This document shows, in pieces, positions 1 to 7,438 of a DNA stretch of 45,687 nt (the first letter of the stretch is position 1; every line of letters begins with the position of its first letter). This stretch comes from Bacteroidaceae bacterium (GTDB taxonomy: Bacteria; Bacteroidota; Bacteroidia; Bacteroidales; Bacteroidaceae): NCBI GenBank assembly GCA_017472635.1, contig JAFUPU010000106.1, forward strand, positions 1-45,687, given 5' to 3'. The translations under genes and the position numbers were made by a program. A model generated the notes under the pieces. The model made no database searches and had not been told where the DNA came from. It saw only the letters and a program-made list of their open reading frames with translations.

Positions 1-75
1 CTCAAAACTGACTACGTCAAAATTGTCTATAAGCACATCCGGAAGGATGGCACGTAATAACTGATCTGATTTCAT
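1..75 (-). CDS. Transposase N-region, ISAon1-like, cut by window edge
   Basis: Reading the minus strand from ATG at 75 gives 25 open codons up to the window edge, beginning MKSDQLLRAILPDVLID. The pattern (K-S-x-x-L-L-x-x-I-L-P, then a D-N-F-D stretch) is what I recall for the short N-terminal protein of ISAon1-family transposases, which are common in Bacteroides. Only the first 25 residues are visible, so the assignment rests on a short match. A TATCTTTG box (minus strand, 81-88) sits only 5 nt before the ATG, so a transcript from it would be nearly leaderless. I could not identify the terminal inverted repeat of the element between 76 and 181. Confidence 0.5.
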   Translation of the reverse strand, partial: MKSDQLLRAILPDVLIDNFDVVSFE

Positions 76-181
76 GGGGACAAAGATAACCCTTTATTCT
101 TGATTGGCGAGTCTTCACCAACCGGAAAAATCAGCTGACCCCATATTGCGACGCCCCACTCAAATAAGAAACAAGAGGCAC

Positions 182-213
182 AAAAAAAGAGCTTGCCAAA
201 GATTGACAAGCTC
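182..213 (-). terminator. Terminator of the tRNA operon
   Basis: On the minus strand a 7-bp stem (GAGCTTG, 207-213, with CAAGCTC, 189-195) closes an 11-nt loop and is followed at once by seven U (A run at 182-188). It lies 10 nt past the tRNA-Gly 3' end, the expected place for the end of the tRNA transcript. Confidence 0.8.
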
Positions 214-222
214 CTCGATTAG

Positions 223-295
223 AGCGGAAGACGGGGCTCAAACCCGCGACCCTCAGCTTGGAAGGCTAATGCTCTATCAACTGAGCTACTTCCGC
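223..295 (-). tRNA. tRNA-Gly (anticodon TCC)
   Basis: The cloverleaf reads cleanly on the minus strand. The acceptor arm is GCGGAAG (289-295) pairing with CTTCCGC (224-230). The D-arm begins GCTC, the anticodon stem encloses the loop CTTCCAA giving anticodon TCC, and the T-arm carries GGTTTGAGC. No CCA is encoded. It lies 10 nt after tRNA-Tyr and they are probably cotranscribed from the promoter at 430-461. A short plus-strand open frame that crosses it is a shadow. Confidence 0.95.
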
Positions 296-305
296 ATCTT
301 TAAAG

Positions 306-388
306 TGGGCAAAGATGGATTCGAACCACCGAAGGCGTAAGCCAGCAGATTTACAGTCTGCCCCATTTGGCCACTCTGGTATTTGCCC
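306..388 (-). tRNA. tRNA-Tyr (anticodon GTA)
   Basis: The acceptor GGGCAAA (382-388) pairs with TTTGCCC (307-313). The anticodon stem encloses the loop CTGTAAA, anticodon GTA. A long variable arm, as expected for bacterial class II tRNA-Tyr, makes the gene 83 nt. The T-loop is GGTTCGAATCC. CCA is not encoded. It is the first gene of a two-tRNA unit with tRNA-Gly. Confidence 0.95.
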
Positions 389-429
389 GACAGCAACTCT
401 TAAGAGGTCGTCTCTTCTGAATTGCGGTG

Positions 430-461
430 CAAAGGTACAACTTATTTTTTTAACTTGCAAA
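430..461 (-). promoter_or_regulatory. Promoter of the tRNA-Tyr/Gly unit
   Basis: On the minus strand TTTG (458-461), a 20-nt spacer and TACCTTTG (430-437) match the Bacteroides primary sigma consensus. The predicted start is near 423, about 35 nt before tRNA-Tyr. The -33 element overlaps the last codons of ribH, so the promoter is partly built into coding sequence. Confidence 0.75.
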
Positions 462-936
462 CAAAATCGACCATTTTTATTGCTGTGATAGCACATTCGT
501 CTCCTTTGTTACCCAAAGTACCCCCACAACGGTCTTCTGCTTGCTGCATATTGTTGGTTGTAATCAAGCCATAGATTACAGGCACATCATACAAGGTGTT
601 GAGTTGCGTAATGCCATTGGTTGCTCCCATACACACATAGTCGAAATGGGGAGTGTCGCCACGTACTACACATCCGATGGCTATGACAGCGTCCACCTTG
701 CCGCTCTTGACCATTTGGGCAGAGCCAAAGGTCAGTTCAAAACTTCCGGGAACAGTCTGCACCCATATGTGTTCGTCTTTGGCACCGTGTTTCTTCAAGG
801 TTGCAATGGCTCCTTCAAGCAGGGGACCTGTTATATTACTGTTCCATTCTGACACTACGATACCGAATCGCATACTCGACGCGTCAGGAACTGAATCCAC
901 GTCGTAATCCGAAAGATTGTGATGAGCTGTAGACAT
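442..936 (-). CDS. ribH: 6,7-dimethyl-8-ribityllumazine synthase
   Basis: This enzyme makes the lumazine precursor of riboflavin from 5-amino-6-ribitylaminouracil and dihydroxybutanone phosphate in the cytoplasm, where the family forms pentamers or 60-mer capsids. The 164-aa length is normal. Visible hallmarks are the VPGSFEL segment, the [16 protein letters not shown] catalytic region with its histidine, and the ITTNN segment. The start at ATG 936 gives the expected N-terminus. No FMN-riboswitch-like leader is apparent upstream. A hairpin at 984-1022 separates it from the TPR gene, and the tRNA promoter overlaps its 3' end. Other riboflavin genes are not nearby. Confidence 0.97.
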   Translation of the reverse strand: MSTAHHNLSDYDVDSVPDASSMRFGIVVSEWNSNITGPLLEGAIATLKKHGAKDEHIWVQTVPGSFELTFGSAQMVKSGKVDAVIAIGCVVRGDTPHFDYVCMGATNGITQLNTLYDVPVIYGLITTNNMQQAEDRCGGTLGNKGDECAITAIKMVDFVCKLKK

Positions 937-983
937 GATTTTTCTTTTCTTGGTTTATTTTGTTCTATATATAATAATGTAAT

Positions 984-1022
984 AGCCAAACTTGCCCTTC
1001 TGCCGAAAGCGCAAGTTTGGCT
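984..1022 (-). terminator. Hairpin between TPR gene and ribH
   Basis: A perfect 12-bp inverted repeat (AGCCAAACTTGC, 984-995; GCAAGTTTGGCT, 1011-1022) with a 15-nt loop lies 30 bp past the TPR stop. The trailing minus-strand sequence is AT-rich but not a clean U run, so it could be a terminator or a leader structure of ribH. Confidence 0.6.
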
Positions 1023-1052
1023 TTATTTTATAAACTGACTTTTGTTTCCAAC

Positions 1053-1733
1053 TTATTTTGTGGTAGCACGCTCGATATACTTGTCGACATCATAAGCCTG
1101 CATGGTTCTCGGATACTTGTTCTTTACTTGGTTATAAGCATCCAATGCCTTTTTGTTTTCACCAAGGGCTTCGTAGATTTCACCGGCTTGCATCAGGTAG
1201 AGAGGACTCAATGAATTGTTGTCGGCTTCAGCTGCTGCCTTCATCAAGGTTGATGCCGCCTTTTCATTGTCGCCCAACTGAGCATAGCAGTTACCCAAAG
1301 CACCCAACACGGCAGGTGCAACCATTGCATCGTCGCCACTGAAGTCTTCCAAATAAGAAGTCGCCTCCTCGTATCTCTTCAATTGCGCCAAAGAGATTCC
1401 GGCATAAGCTTTTGCCAAATTACCGGCATCAGTACCACTATATTCGTCAGCAACTGCTATAAATCCCATGCAACCCAATGAATCGCCATTCAATGCCTGC
1501 TCGTAGTTGTCGGCATTAAAATATTGCTCAGCCTTGTACAATGCTTCAGCCGCAGCATTCTCGCGGGGAGTAGAGATAAACTCGTTGTATGCCCAACTTC
1601 CTGCAAAGATTAACACTATGGCAATGATGCCACCTAAAATCATTTTCTTGTTTTTCAAGATGAATGCTTCTGACTTGTTCAATGTCTCTTCAACATTCAC
1701 TACGGTTTGTTGTTTGTTTGTCTCTTTTGCCAT
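1053..1733 (-). CDS. Membrane-anchored tetratricopeptide-repeat protein
   Basis: The 226-aa protein has a short cytoplasmic N-terminus, one membrane helix around residues 31-50 (ILGGIIAIVLIFAGSWAY) and a long helical domain outside. The helical part shows repeated TPR-like pairs, for example AYAGISLAQLKRYEEATSYL, GALGNCYAQLGDNEKAASTL and AGEIYEALGENKKALDAY, with the typical G/A/Y/A spacing. The layout resembles YfgM-type proteins, which in other bacteria interact with secretion machinery and chaperones, but that function is inference. It is divergent from recF, 174 bp away, and followed by the 984-1022 hairpin. Confidence 0.85.
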   Translation of the reverse strand: MAKETNKQQTVVNVEETLNKSEAFILKNKKMILGGIIAIVLIFAGSWAYNEFISTPRENAAAEALYKAEQYFNADNYEQALNGDSLGCMGFIAVADEYSGTDAGNLAKAYAGISLAQLKRYEEATSYLEDFSGDDAMVAPAVLGALGNCYAQLGDNEKAASTLMKAAAEADNNSLSPLYLMQAGEIYEALGENKKALDAYNQVKNKYPRTMQAYDVDKYIERATTK

Positions 1734-1784
1734 TTTATATTATTCTTTTATTATTTCTATGGATATAAAATTCTATTCAAGCGG

Positions 1785-1792
1785 CAAATTTA
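1785..1792 (-). promoter_or_regulatory. Probable -7 element of the TPR gene
   Basis: Minus-strand TAAATTTG fits TAnnTTTG. TTCG at 1812-1815 stands 19 nt upstream as an imperfect -33 element. The start of transcription would be about 45 nt before the ATG. Confidence 0.5.
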
Positions 1793-1877
1793 GCTTATTT
1801 CTACTGATTAGCGAAATTTGAAGCGTTTTTTTTTCAAATAAATCCCCAATTAGGGTGGCTGAATGAAGAATTATGGC

Positions 1878-1885
1878 TATTTTTG
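1878..1885 (+). promoter_or_regulatory. Probable -7 element of recF
   Basis: TATTTTTG matches TAnnTTTG and would start transcription about 16 nt before the recF ATG at 1908. I see no good -33 TTTG at the right distance. Confidence 0.45.
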
Positions 1886-1907
1886 CTTGTAAAAAGAAGA
1901 CATAAGA

Positions 1908-3023
1908 ATGATTCTGAAACGTATCTCCGTACTGAACTATAAGAATATTTTACAGGCCGAGCTTGAACTGTCCCCCAAGCTCAACTGCTTTATTGGCAGC
2001 AATGGTATGGGAAAGACCAATCTGCTCGATGCCGTCTACTACCTCTCGTTCTGCAAGAGTTCAACAAATCCCATTGATTCACAAATCATCAGCCACGGAC
2101 AAGAGTTTTTCGTGTTACAGGGTTTTTACGAGCAAGACAACCATACGCCCGAAGAGATTTATTGCGGCATGAAACGGGGACGAAAAAAACAGTTCAAGCG
2201 CAACAAAAAAGAGTATCCTCGCCTTGCCGACCATATCGGGTTTATCCCATTGGTCATCGTTTCACCTTCCGATTCTGATCTCATAGCCGGAGGCAGTGAA
2301 GAACGACGCCGATTTATGGATGTAGTGATCTCGCAATACAACCGAAATTACCTCGATGCCTTGGTACGCTACAATAAAGCGCTTCAACAACGCAATGCCT
2401 TATTGAAGACAGAAGAGGAGTTTGACGAAGAGTTGCTTGATGTATGGGAAGAGATGATGGCGGCATCCGGAGAAATCATCTACCAATGCCGCAAGGAATT
2501 CATCGATGAATTCATCCCTATCTTCAAAAAATTCTATGCCCATATCTCGCAAAATCAAGAAGAGGTGGACCTGCTCTATACCTCACATGCCCAACGGGGC
2601 CCATTGAATGAGATTATCCGGCAAAGCCGCCCTAAAGATCGTATTGTCGGCTATTCACTGCATGGTATACACAAAGATGAGCTGGAGATGCGCCTGGGCG
2701 AATTTCCAATCAAGCGCGAAGGTTCGCAGGGACAAAACAAGACTTATTTGATAGCACTGAAATTGGCACAATTCGACTTTTTAAAGCGAACCGGTAACCA
2801 CACTACTCCCCTATTGTTACTCGATGACATATTTGACAAGTTGGATACCCAACGGGTTGAACAGATAGTTAATTTGGTGTCATGCGAAAACTTCGGGCAG
2901 ATATTCATCACCGACACTAACCGCGACCATCTTGACAGCATTTTGGGTGGCATGAACCAAACCTACAAGCTTTTTGAAGTAACGAATGGCGAACTGCACC
3001 TCAAAGCAGAAAGCAACAATTAA
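1908..3023 (+). CDS. recF: DNA replication and repair protein RecF
   Basis: RecF is an SMC-like ATPase that binds gapped DNA and helps RecO/RecR load RecA at stalled forks. The 371-aa length is typical. The start MILKRISVLNYKNI is the usual RecF N-terminus. Walker A is GSNGMGKTN near residues 32-40, the ABC signature region is EGSQGQNKTY near 272, and Walker B is LLLLDDIFDKLD near 303. The downstream DUF721 gene starts 10 nt after the recF stop, a pairing often seen in Bacteroidota. No frame disruption is visible. Confidence 0.97.
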   Translation: MILKRISVLNYKNILQAELELSPKLNCFIGSNGMGKTNLLDAVYYLSFCKSSTNPIDSQIISHGQEFFVLQGFYEQDNHTPEEIYCGMKRGRKKQFKRNKKEYPRLADHIGFIPLVIVSPSDSDLIAGGSEERRRFMDVVISQYNRNYLDALVRYNKALQQRNALLKTEEEFDEELLDVWEEMMAASGEIIYQCRKEFIDEFIPIFKKFYAHISQNQEEVDLLYTSHAQRGPLNEIIRQSRPKDRIVGYSLHGIHKDELEMRLGEFPIKREGSQGQNKTYLIALKLAQFDFLKRTGNHTTPLLLLDDIFDKLDTQRVEQIVNLVSCENFGQIFITDTNRDHLDSILGGMNQTYKLFEVTNGELHLKAESNN

Positions 3024-3033
3024 AACAACAACT

Positions 3034-3324
3034 ATGAAACGAAGCAATGCACTACCGATAGGAGACATCGTACGCCGATTCTTGCGCGAAGAAGGAATCG
3101 AGTCTCCCCTCAATGAGTTCCGACTCATCCAAGCATGGGAGTCGGTATTGGGAAAGACAATATCCAACTATACCGGACAATTATTTATCCGCAATCAGAC
3201 ACTACACGTCCACCTTACCTCTCCGGCTCTCAGACAAGATTTGCAAATGATGCGCAAACAACTCGTCAAAAGGCTGAACGAAGCCGTAGGCGCCCAAGTA
3301 ATTGTCGACATAGCATTCAGATAA
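3034..3324 (+). CDS. DUF721 / DciA-like protein
   Basis: A 96-aa protein starting MKRSNALPIGDIVRRFLREE. The pattern (N-terminal helix with I-x-x-x-L-x-x-x-x-I, then W-E-x-V-x-G, and a C-terminal LRQDLQMMRKQLVKRLNE helix) is characteristic of DUF721. That family includes DciA, which helps load the DnaB replicative helicase in bacteria without DnaC. The open frame extends upstream into recF, but the ATG at 3034 just after the recF stop gives the natural N-terminus. It is probably cotranscribed with recF, and both would serve replication. Confidence 0.88.
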   Translation: MKRSNALPIGDIVRRFLREEGIESPLNEFRLIQAWESVLGKTISNYTGQLFIRNQTLHVHLTSPALRQDLQMMRKQLVKRLNEAVGAQVIVDIAFR

Positions 3325-3373
3325 AACAAAGAAAACAACCCCACAGGAAGAATAGGGCTGAAGCATATGGACA

Positions 3374-3422
3374 CAAAAAAAGTCTGTGCACCAACTTGGC
3401 GCGGCAGACTTTATCCGTTTTC
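3374..3422 (-). terminator. Terminator of the cysteine-repeat lipoprotein gene
   Basis: On the minus strand an 8-bp stem (CAGACTTT at 3415-3422 with AAAGTCTG at 3379-3386) is followed by a U-rich tail (A run at 3374-3380). It lies 18 nt past the stop of the small lipoprotein gene and also faces the end of the recF unit. Confidence 0.65.
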
Positions 3423-3439
3423 AAATTCTACTGAATTGA

Positions 3440-3655
3440 TTACTTAACGCAAGCACAAGCAGCAGAATCACACTTTGCAGAATCGCACTTTGCAGAATCG
3501 CAAGCAACAGAGTCGCAAGCAACAGAATCGCAAGCAACAACCTCTTCTGCAACTACTACGCTTTCTGTTCCTTCAGCGTTGTTAGCAGTCTTGTTTCCAC
3601 AAGAAGCGAAAGAAATAGCGGCGAAAGCTGCGAATACAAAAACTAATTTTTTCAT
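3440..3655 (-). CDS. Small lipoprotein with five-residue cysteine repeats
   Basis: The 71-aa product starts at ATG 3655 (MKKLVFVFAAFAAISFASCG). It has a short signal peptide ending in a lipobox, S-F-A-S-C, so a membrane-anchored lipoprotein is likely. A short acidic linker follows, then a C-terminal half built from five-residue repeats of the form A-C-D-S-x (V or K at the fifth position), ending in CACVK. The cysteines and acids suggest metal binding or a redox-sensitive tether, but I know no function for it. The longer frame upstream (to 3697) has an unlikely start. It is a monocistronic unit with its own -7 box (3708-3715) and terminator. Confidence 0.75.
   Translation of the reverse strand: MKKLVFVFAAFAAISFASCGNKTANNAEGTESVVVAEEVVACDSVACDSVACDSAKCDSAKCDSAACACVK
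3464..3538 (+). repeat. Five 15-bp tandem repeats inside the lipoprotein gene
   Basis: Five contiguous 15-bp units (starts 3464, 3479, 3494, 3509, 3524) follow AGAATCGCAAGCAAC with variants. The units come in two subtypes, ending CACTTTGC or CAAGCAAC, which encode the K and V forms of the five-residue protein repeat. Tandem units of this kind can change in number by slippage without breaking the frame. Confidence 0.85.
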
Positions 3656-3707
3656 TTTTCTTTGACTTTTAAACTGTAAAACAATCAATTTGCTCAATAA
3701 ATCAGTG

Positions 3708-3715
3708 CAAAGTTA
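3708..3715 (-). promoter_or_regulatory. Probable -7 element of the small lipoprotein gene
   Basis: Minus-strand TAACTTTG matches TAnnTTTG, about 52 nt before the ATG at 3655. No clear -33 element is visible. Confidence 0.5.
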
Positions 3716-4071
3716 GGCACTTTTTGAATAGGTTGTATCATTTACGACCACTTTTTTTTTATTTTTTTTGCTACAAAAATAGATTTAGCTATAAATCAAC
3801 AAGTTACAAAAACACCATTTTTATCTACTTCAAGAACAAAATTTATCATTCGACTTCTTTAACCGCAAATTTGTCTGTTTAACAGCCTTTCCAAAGCTCT
3901 CACTATTATTATACATTCATCTTATTCATCAGCACCTTTTTCGTCTCTCCCTCCCCAATCAAAAAACAAACATTGCCAAATAAGTAAGGTTAAGAGTCGG
4001 ACTTTCCTCTTTTATTCTTTCATTTCGCATTGTTTAATGGAGTTCATCTTCGATTTTTCACCAAAAACAAC
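3716..4071. other. AT-rich intergenic region, no gene seen
   Basis: About 350 bp between the lipoprotein promoter and the mtaB promoter. It is strongly AT-rich with homopolymer runs and has no credible open frame with a start, no tRNA and no long inverted repeat that I could find. A small RNA cannot be excluded by eye. Confidence 0.5.
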
Positions 4072-4079
4072 TATCTTTG
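4072..4079 (+). promoter_or_regulatory. Probable -7 element of mtaB
   Basis: TATCTTTG matches TAnnTTTG, with TTCG (4049-4052) 19 nt upstream as an imperfect -33 element. It lies 28 nt before the chosen mtaB ATG at 4108 and inside the longer open frame, which supports the internal start. Confidence 0.55.
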
Positions 4080-4107
4080 TCGCTTGTTTCAGAAAGTCAG
4101 AAACCAG

Positions 4108-5433
4108 ATGATAGATAAAAGTATATTTGAAAGCAAAACTGCCGTCTACTACACATTGGGGTGTAAGCTCAACTTCTCAGAAACCTCAACAATCGCAAAG
4201 ATGCTAAAAGAGGCAGGTGTACGCACCGTCACACGTAAAGATGAAAAAGCAGACTTATGCATCATCAATACATGTTCGGTTACAGAAGTCGCAGACAAGA
4301 AATGCCGACAAGCCATCCATAAGCTCATCAAACAACATCCCGAAGCATACGTGGTGGTGACCGGATGTTATGCACAATTAAAGCCACAACAGATAGCCGA
4401 CATCAAAGGGGTAGACCTGATACTTGGAGCAGAAAAGAAAGGGGAATTGATTGCACTTTTAGGAGATATGCACAAACGCGAGCAAGGCGAGATTTTATCT
4501 ACAACCATGAAAGATATAAAATCTTTTGCCCCATCTTGTTCTCGAGGTGATCGTACACGCTATTTTCTGAAAGTACAAGACGGATGTGACTATTTTTGCT
4601 CCTATTGTACCATTCCTTACGCCCGGGGAAGAAGCCGGAACGGTTCTATACAATCGATGATTGAACAAGCAAAACAGGTAGCACAAGAAGGCGGAAAAGA
4701 GATTGTAATCACCGGAGTAAACATCGGTGATTTCGGAAAAAGCACCGGTGAAACGTTCTTTGAGTTAGTGAAGGCCCTTGACCGCGTGGAAGGGATTGAG
4801 CGTTACCGGATTTCATCTATCGAGCCAAACTTATTGACTGACGAAATCATTGAGTTTGTCGCACAATCGCGCGCATTCATGCCCCATTTCCATATTCCTC
4901 TTCAATCAGGTTCAGACAGTGTATTGAAATTAATGCACAGAAGATACAACACATCCCTGTTTGCAGAACGAATCAGACACATCAAACAGTTGATGCCGCA
5001 CGCATTCATTGGGGTCGATGTGATTGTAGGTTCACGCGGAGAGACGGAAACGTATTTCAACGAAACACTACACTTCTTGGAAAGGCTCGACATCAGTCAA
5101 CTGCATGTTTTCAGCTACTCAGAAAGACCTGGCACACAAGCACTGAAAATTGAGCATAAAGTATCCGCTGATGAGAAACACAAACGAAGTCAACAACTAT
5201 TGGAACTCTCAAACAAAAAGACGGAAGAATTCTACAAGGCACATATCGGGAAAGAAGCTTATGTTTTGTTAGAAAAGCCCAAGCCAGGCATGCCGTTTCA
5301 TGGCTTCACCGAGAACTATATTCGGATAGAGATTGAGGGCATCGAACAAAAGATGAATAACCAAATAGTGAAAGTGAGATTGGAAGAGCTGAACAAACAG
5401 AAAGATGCGCTCAAAGCGACATTGATTCCATAA
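4108..5433 (+). CDS. mtaB: tRNA t6A37 methylthiotransferase MtaB
   Basis: MtaB is a radical-SAM enzyme that adds a methylthio group to N6-threonylcarbamoyladenosine at position 37 of ANN-decoding tRNAs. The 441-aa product shows the N-terminal UPF0004 domain with three cluster cysteines (TLGCKLNFSE, INTCSVTE, VVTGCYAQ). The radical-SAM motif CDYFCSYC (CxxxCxxC) follows, and a C-terminal TRAM-like region (HIGKEAYVLLEKPK onward) is present. The frame is open to 4030, but that extension lacks similarity and the promoter lies inside it, so ATG 4108 is preferred. The glycosyltransferase gene follows after 72 bp. Confidence 0.93.
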   Translation: MIDKSIFESKTAVYYTLGCKLNFSETSTIAKMLKEAGVRTVTRKDEKADLCIINTCSVTEVADKKCRQAIHKLIKQHPEAYVVVTGCYAQLKPQQIADIKGVDLILGAEKKGELIALLGDMHKREQGEILSTTMKDIKSFAPSCSRGDRTRYFLKVQDGCDYFCSYCTIPYARGRSRNGSIQSMIEQAKQVAQEGGKEIVITGVNIGDFGKSTGETFFELVKALDRVEGIERYRISSIEPNLLTDEIIEFVAQSRAFMPHFHIPLQSGSDSVLKLMHRRYNTSLFAERIRHIKQLMPHAFIGVDVIVGSRGETETYFNETLHFLERLDISQLHVFSYSERPGTQALKIEHKVSADEKHKRSQQLLELSNKKTEEFYKAHIGKEAYVLLEKPKPGMPFHGFTENYIRIEIEGIEQKMNNQIVKVRLEELNKQKDALKATLIP

Positions 5434-5505
5434 CCTTGTAACTGAACAAGCAATACTTGAAAAAGAAGCACCAAACTTTATATATAATATAATAAGGTAT
5501 AGAGA

Positions 5506-6531
5506 ATGAAGAAAAAACTTTCGGTCGTCATCCTCAATTGGAACGGAAAAGAGATGCTACGCAATTTCCTTCCTTCAGTATTAAAGCACTCAACAATTGA
5601 AGGAGTAGAGATATGCGTAGCCGATAACGACTCTACTGATGATTCATGTGCTATGTTGACACAAGAGTTTCCTAACGTACGCATAATCAAATTAGACCGA
5701 AACTATGGATTTGCAGAAGGTTATAATCGGGCGTTAACAGAAGTAGATGCGACCTATACCCTACTACTGAACTCAGACGTAGAAGTGACTGAAGGCTGGC
5801 TCCCTCCCCTACTCAACTACATGGAGCAACATCCCGAGGTTGCAGCCTGTCAACCCAAGTTGCTCAGTTGGAAGCAAAAGAGTAATTTTGAATATGCAGG
5901 AGCCTGCGGAGGATTTATCGATAAATATGGATATCCCTTTTGCAGAGGTAGAATTATGGCAACAACTGAAAGAGACGATGGACAATATGACGAAATCGTT
6001 CCTATATTCTGGGCTACAGGAGCTGCATTAATGATACGCACTGAAGAATATCGGATCAACGGTGGGCTTGACAACCGCTTTTTTGCACACATGGAAGAGA
6101 TAGACTTGTGCTGGAGGCTCAGAAGTAGAGGAAAAAAGATTGTATGTATACCCAAAAGCAAAGTTTATCATGTAGGCGGAGCGACACTCAACAAAGAGAA
6201 CCCACGAAAAACCTACCTGAACTTCAGAAACAACCTGTTGATGCTATACAAAAATCTGTCTGAGAAAGAACTTAAGCCCATCCTCTACACCCGAATGATA
6301 CTTGATGGAGTAGCAGCACTGCAATTCCTATTAAAAGGAGAATGGAGAAACGCAAAAGCTGTATGGAAAGCACACCACGATTTCAAGGATATGCGCCCTA
6401 TGTATATCGCTATACGAAAAGAGAATCTTAAAAAAACTTGTGTAACGTATATATCTGAACGCACAAACTGGAGTATTCTTTTTCGCTACTATATACAGGG
6501 AAAGAAAAGATTCTGCCAACTTGTGAATTAA
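5506..6531 (+). CDS. Family 2 glycosyltransferase
   Basis: A 341-aa GT-A-fold enzyme expected to transfer a sugar from a nucleotide donor to a glycan or lipid-linked acceptor at the inner membrane. The N-terminus KKLSVVILNWNGKEML, the ADNDSTDDS segment, the RNYGFAEGYNRAL segment and the LLLNSDVEV metal-binding region are typical of the rhamnosyltransferase-like GT2 group. HMEEIDLCWRLRSRGKKI near residues 190-207 is the usual acceptor-side motif. Donor and acceptor cannot be told from sequence. No other envelope-glycan genes are near, so it looks like a stand-alone gene behind mtaB. It ends before a 15-bp hairpin. Confidence 0.92.
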   Translation: MKKKLSVVILNWNGKEMLRNFLPSVLKHSTIEGVEICVADNDSTDDSCAMLTQEFPNVRIIKLDRNYGFAEGYNRALTEVDATYTLLLNSDVEVTEGWLPPLLNYMEQHPEVAACQPKLLSWKQKSNFEYAGACGGFIDKYGYPFCRGRIMATTERDDGQYDEIVPIFWATGAALMIRTEEYRINGGLDNRFFAHMEEIDLCWRLRSRGKKIVCIPKSKVYHVGGATLNKENPRKTYLNFRNNLLMLYKNLSEKELKPILYTRMILDGVAALQFLLKGEWRNAKAVWKAHHDFKDMRPMYIAIRKENLKKTCVTYISERTNWSILFRYYIQGKKRFCQLVN

Positions 6532-6590
6532 GGACACTCCCAAAAACAATTATTTGTTTTTAGGAATAAACAAGAACTACATCTAAAAAC

Positions 6591-6630
6591 AGATAAAAGA
6601 GGGAACCTTCACAGATTCCCTCTTTTATCT
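6591..6630. terminator. Bidirectional terminator between convergent genes
   Basis: A perfect 15-bp inverted repeat (6591-6605 and 6616-6630) with a 10-nt loop. Its GGGAA core is flanked by A-rich and T-rich arms, so it has a U-rich end in either direction. It sits between the convergent ends of the glycosyltransferase gene and the 58-aa membrane protein gene. Confidence 0.85.
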
Positions 6631-6645
6631 CCTTCATTGAGCTTT

Positions 6646-6822
6646 TTACTCAGTGATTCTCTTGTTCAATACAATATGTACAATAATGCCTACGATGATA
6701 GCAGCAACACTACTTGCCAATATCCCATTATTATTCACATTGCCCGTGAAGAAACAAGCAATCAATGCAACAGCTCCCAATACAATCAGTATCAATCCGA
6801 GATTCTTCAAAAAAGTATTCAT
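6646..6822 (-). CDS. 58-aa two-helix membrane protein
   Basis: Starting at ATG 6822 the product is MNTFLKNLGLILIVLGAVAL and so on. It has two hydrophobic helices (about residues 8-24 and 31-50), separated by a short GNVNNNG turn, and ends with a basic tail KRITE. Small proteins of this layout are common in Bacteroidota and unnamed. The frame continues upstream to 6864 with an unlikely N-terminus. Its tight placement after a terminator and 97% open frame support it as real. Function unknown. Confidence 0.65.
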   Translation of the reverse strand: MNTFLKNLGLILIVLGAVALIACFFTGNVNNNGILASSVAAIIVGIIVHIVLNKRITE

Positions 6823-6903
6823 TATCTTACAAATTTTATTAGTTCTTTTGATTTCTTGCCACAAATTAAAGCATAATTCTCTAATATCGGAAATATTTCG
6901 ATT

Positions 6904-6935
6904 AAAAAAGTCCTAAAACTTCGTTTTTAGTGCTT
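6904..6935 (-). terminator. Terminator of the MarR gene
   Basis: On the minus strand a stem CTAAAA/TTTTAG (6925-6930 with 6913-6918), extended by AAG/CTT beyond a two-base mismatch, is followed by six U (A run at 6904-6909). It lies 25 nt past the MarR stop. Confidence 0.65.
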
Positions 6936-6960
6936 CTTTAGGCAAAAAAGAGTATAAAAC

Positions 6961-7428
6961 TCACATTTTTGCATTCGAAAATATCTTCCTCAACACCTCT
7001 TGACTTACATTCAACTCTTCTATTGTCAACCCTTGAAGAGCCTCCCTCAAAGTACGTAAAGCTATCAGCCTTGTACGATTTGCCACCTCACGCCCATAAC
7101 GAGTCAAATATATGTGATTTGTCCGCCGGTCTTGCTTGTTCATCACACGCGCTACCCACTCTTGACGCTCCATATTATCTATCAGACGAGTCATACTTGG
7201 CTTATCCTTATAAATAGCATTACACAACTCTTGCTGAGAAACTCCATCCTGATCAGACAAATAGACTAATATTGTCCATTGTTCAGGAGTCACTTCCAAA
7301 CCGGCAGTCTTAAAATTGCGATACAACTTACGGTTAATTGCAGAAGAAACCTTGCCATTGAGTATGGCAAAAATCAAACTGATGTCATAATTAAACTGCT
7401 CCACTAATCCAAACCTTTTGAAAAACAT
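6961..7428 (-). CDS. MarR-family transcriptional regulator
   Basis: A winged-helix repressor or activator of about 155 aa that should bind DNA as a dimer and respond to small phenolic or oxidative signals. Visible marks are the VTPEQWTILVYL helix, the recognition region GVSQQELCNAIYKDKPSMTRLIDNMERQ, and the wing DRRTNHIYLTRYGRE. A GTG (7431) precedes ATG 7428. A -7 box at 7431-7438 abuts these starts, so the true start may instead be the GTG at 7404 (reading VEQFNYDIS), the residue stretch where family members often begin. Its target is not obvious. The neighbouring 58-aa membrane protein gene lies downstream beyond a terminator. Confidence 0.9.
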   Translation of the reverse strand: MFFKRFGLVEQFNYDISLIFAILNGKVSSAINRKLYRNFKTAGLEVTPEQWTILVYLSDQDGVSQQELCNAIYKDKPSMTRLIDNMERQEWVARVMNKQDRRTNHIYLTRYGREVANRTRLIALRTLREALQGLTIEELNVSQEVLRKIFSNAKM

Positions 7429-7430
7429 CA

Positions 7431-7438
7431 CAAAGATA
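7431..7438 (-). promoter_or_regulatory. Possible -7 element at the MarR start
   Basis: Minus-strand TATCTTTG matches TAnnTTTG exactly but touches the annotated start codon. Transcription from it would begin within the first codons, so it implies either a later start codon (GTG 7404) or a chance match. Confidence 0.35.

Noticed and set aside
104..340. 78-codon plus-strand open frame
   Set aside because: It runs through tRNA-Gly and part of tRNA-Tyr on the other strand and has no protein-like features.
266..496. 76-codon minus-strand open frame
   Set aside because: It overlaps tRNA-Tyr and the end of ribH. The protein-like pattern in its C-terminus is translated tRNA sequence.
937..1052. FMN riboswitch before ribH
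   Set aside because: The gap is only 116 bp and holds a simple hairpin. None of the conserved RFN-element blocks are present.
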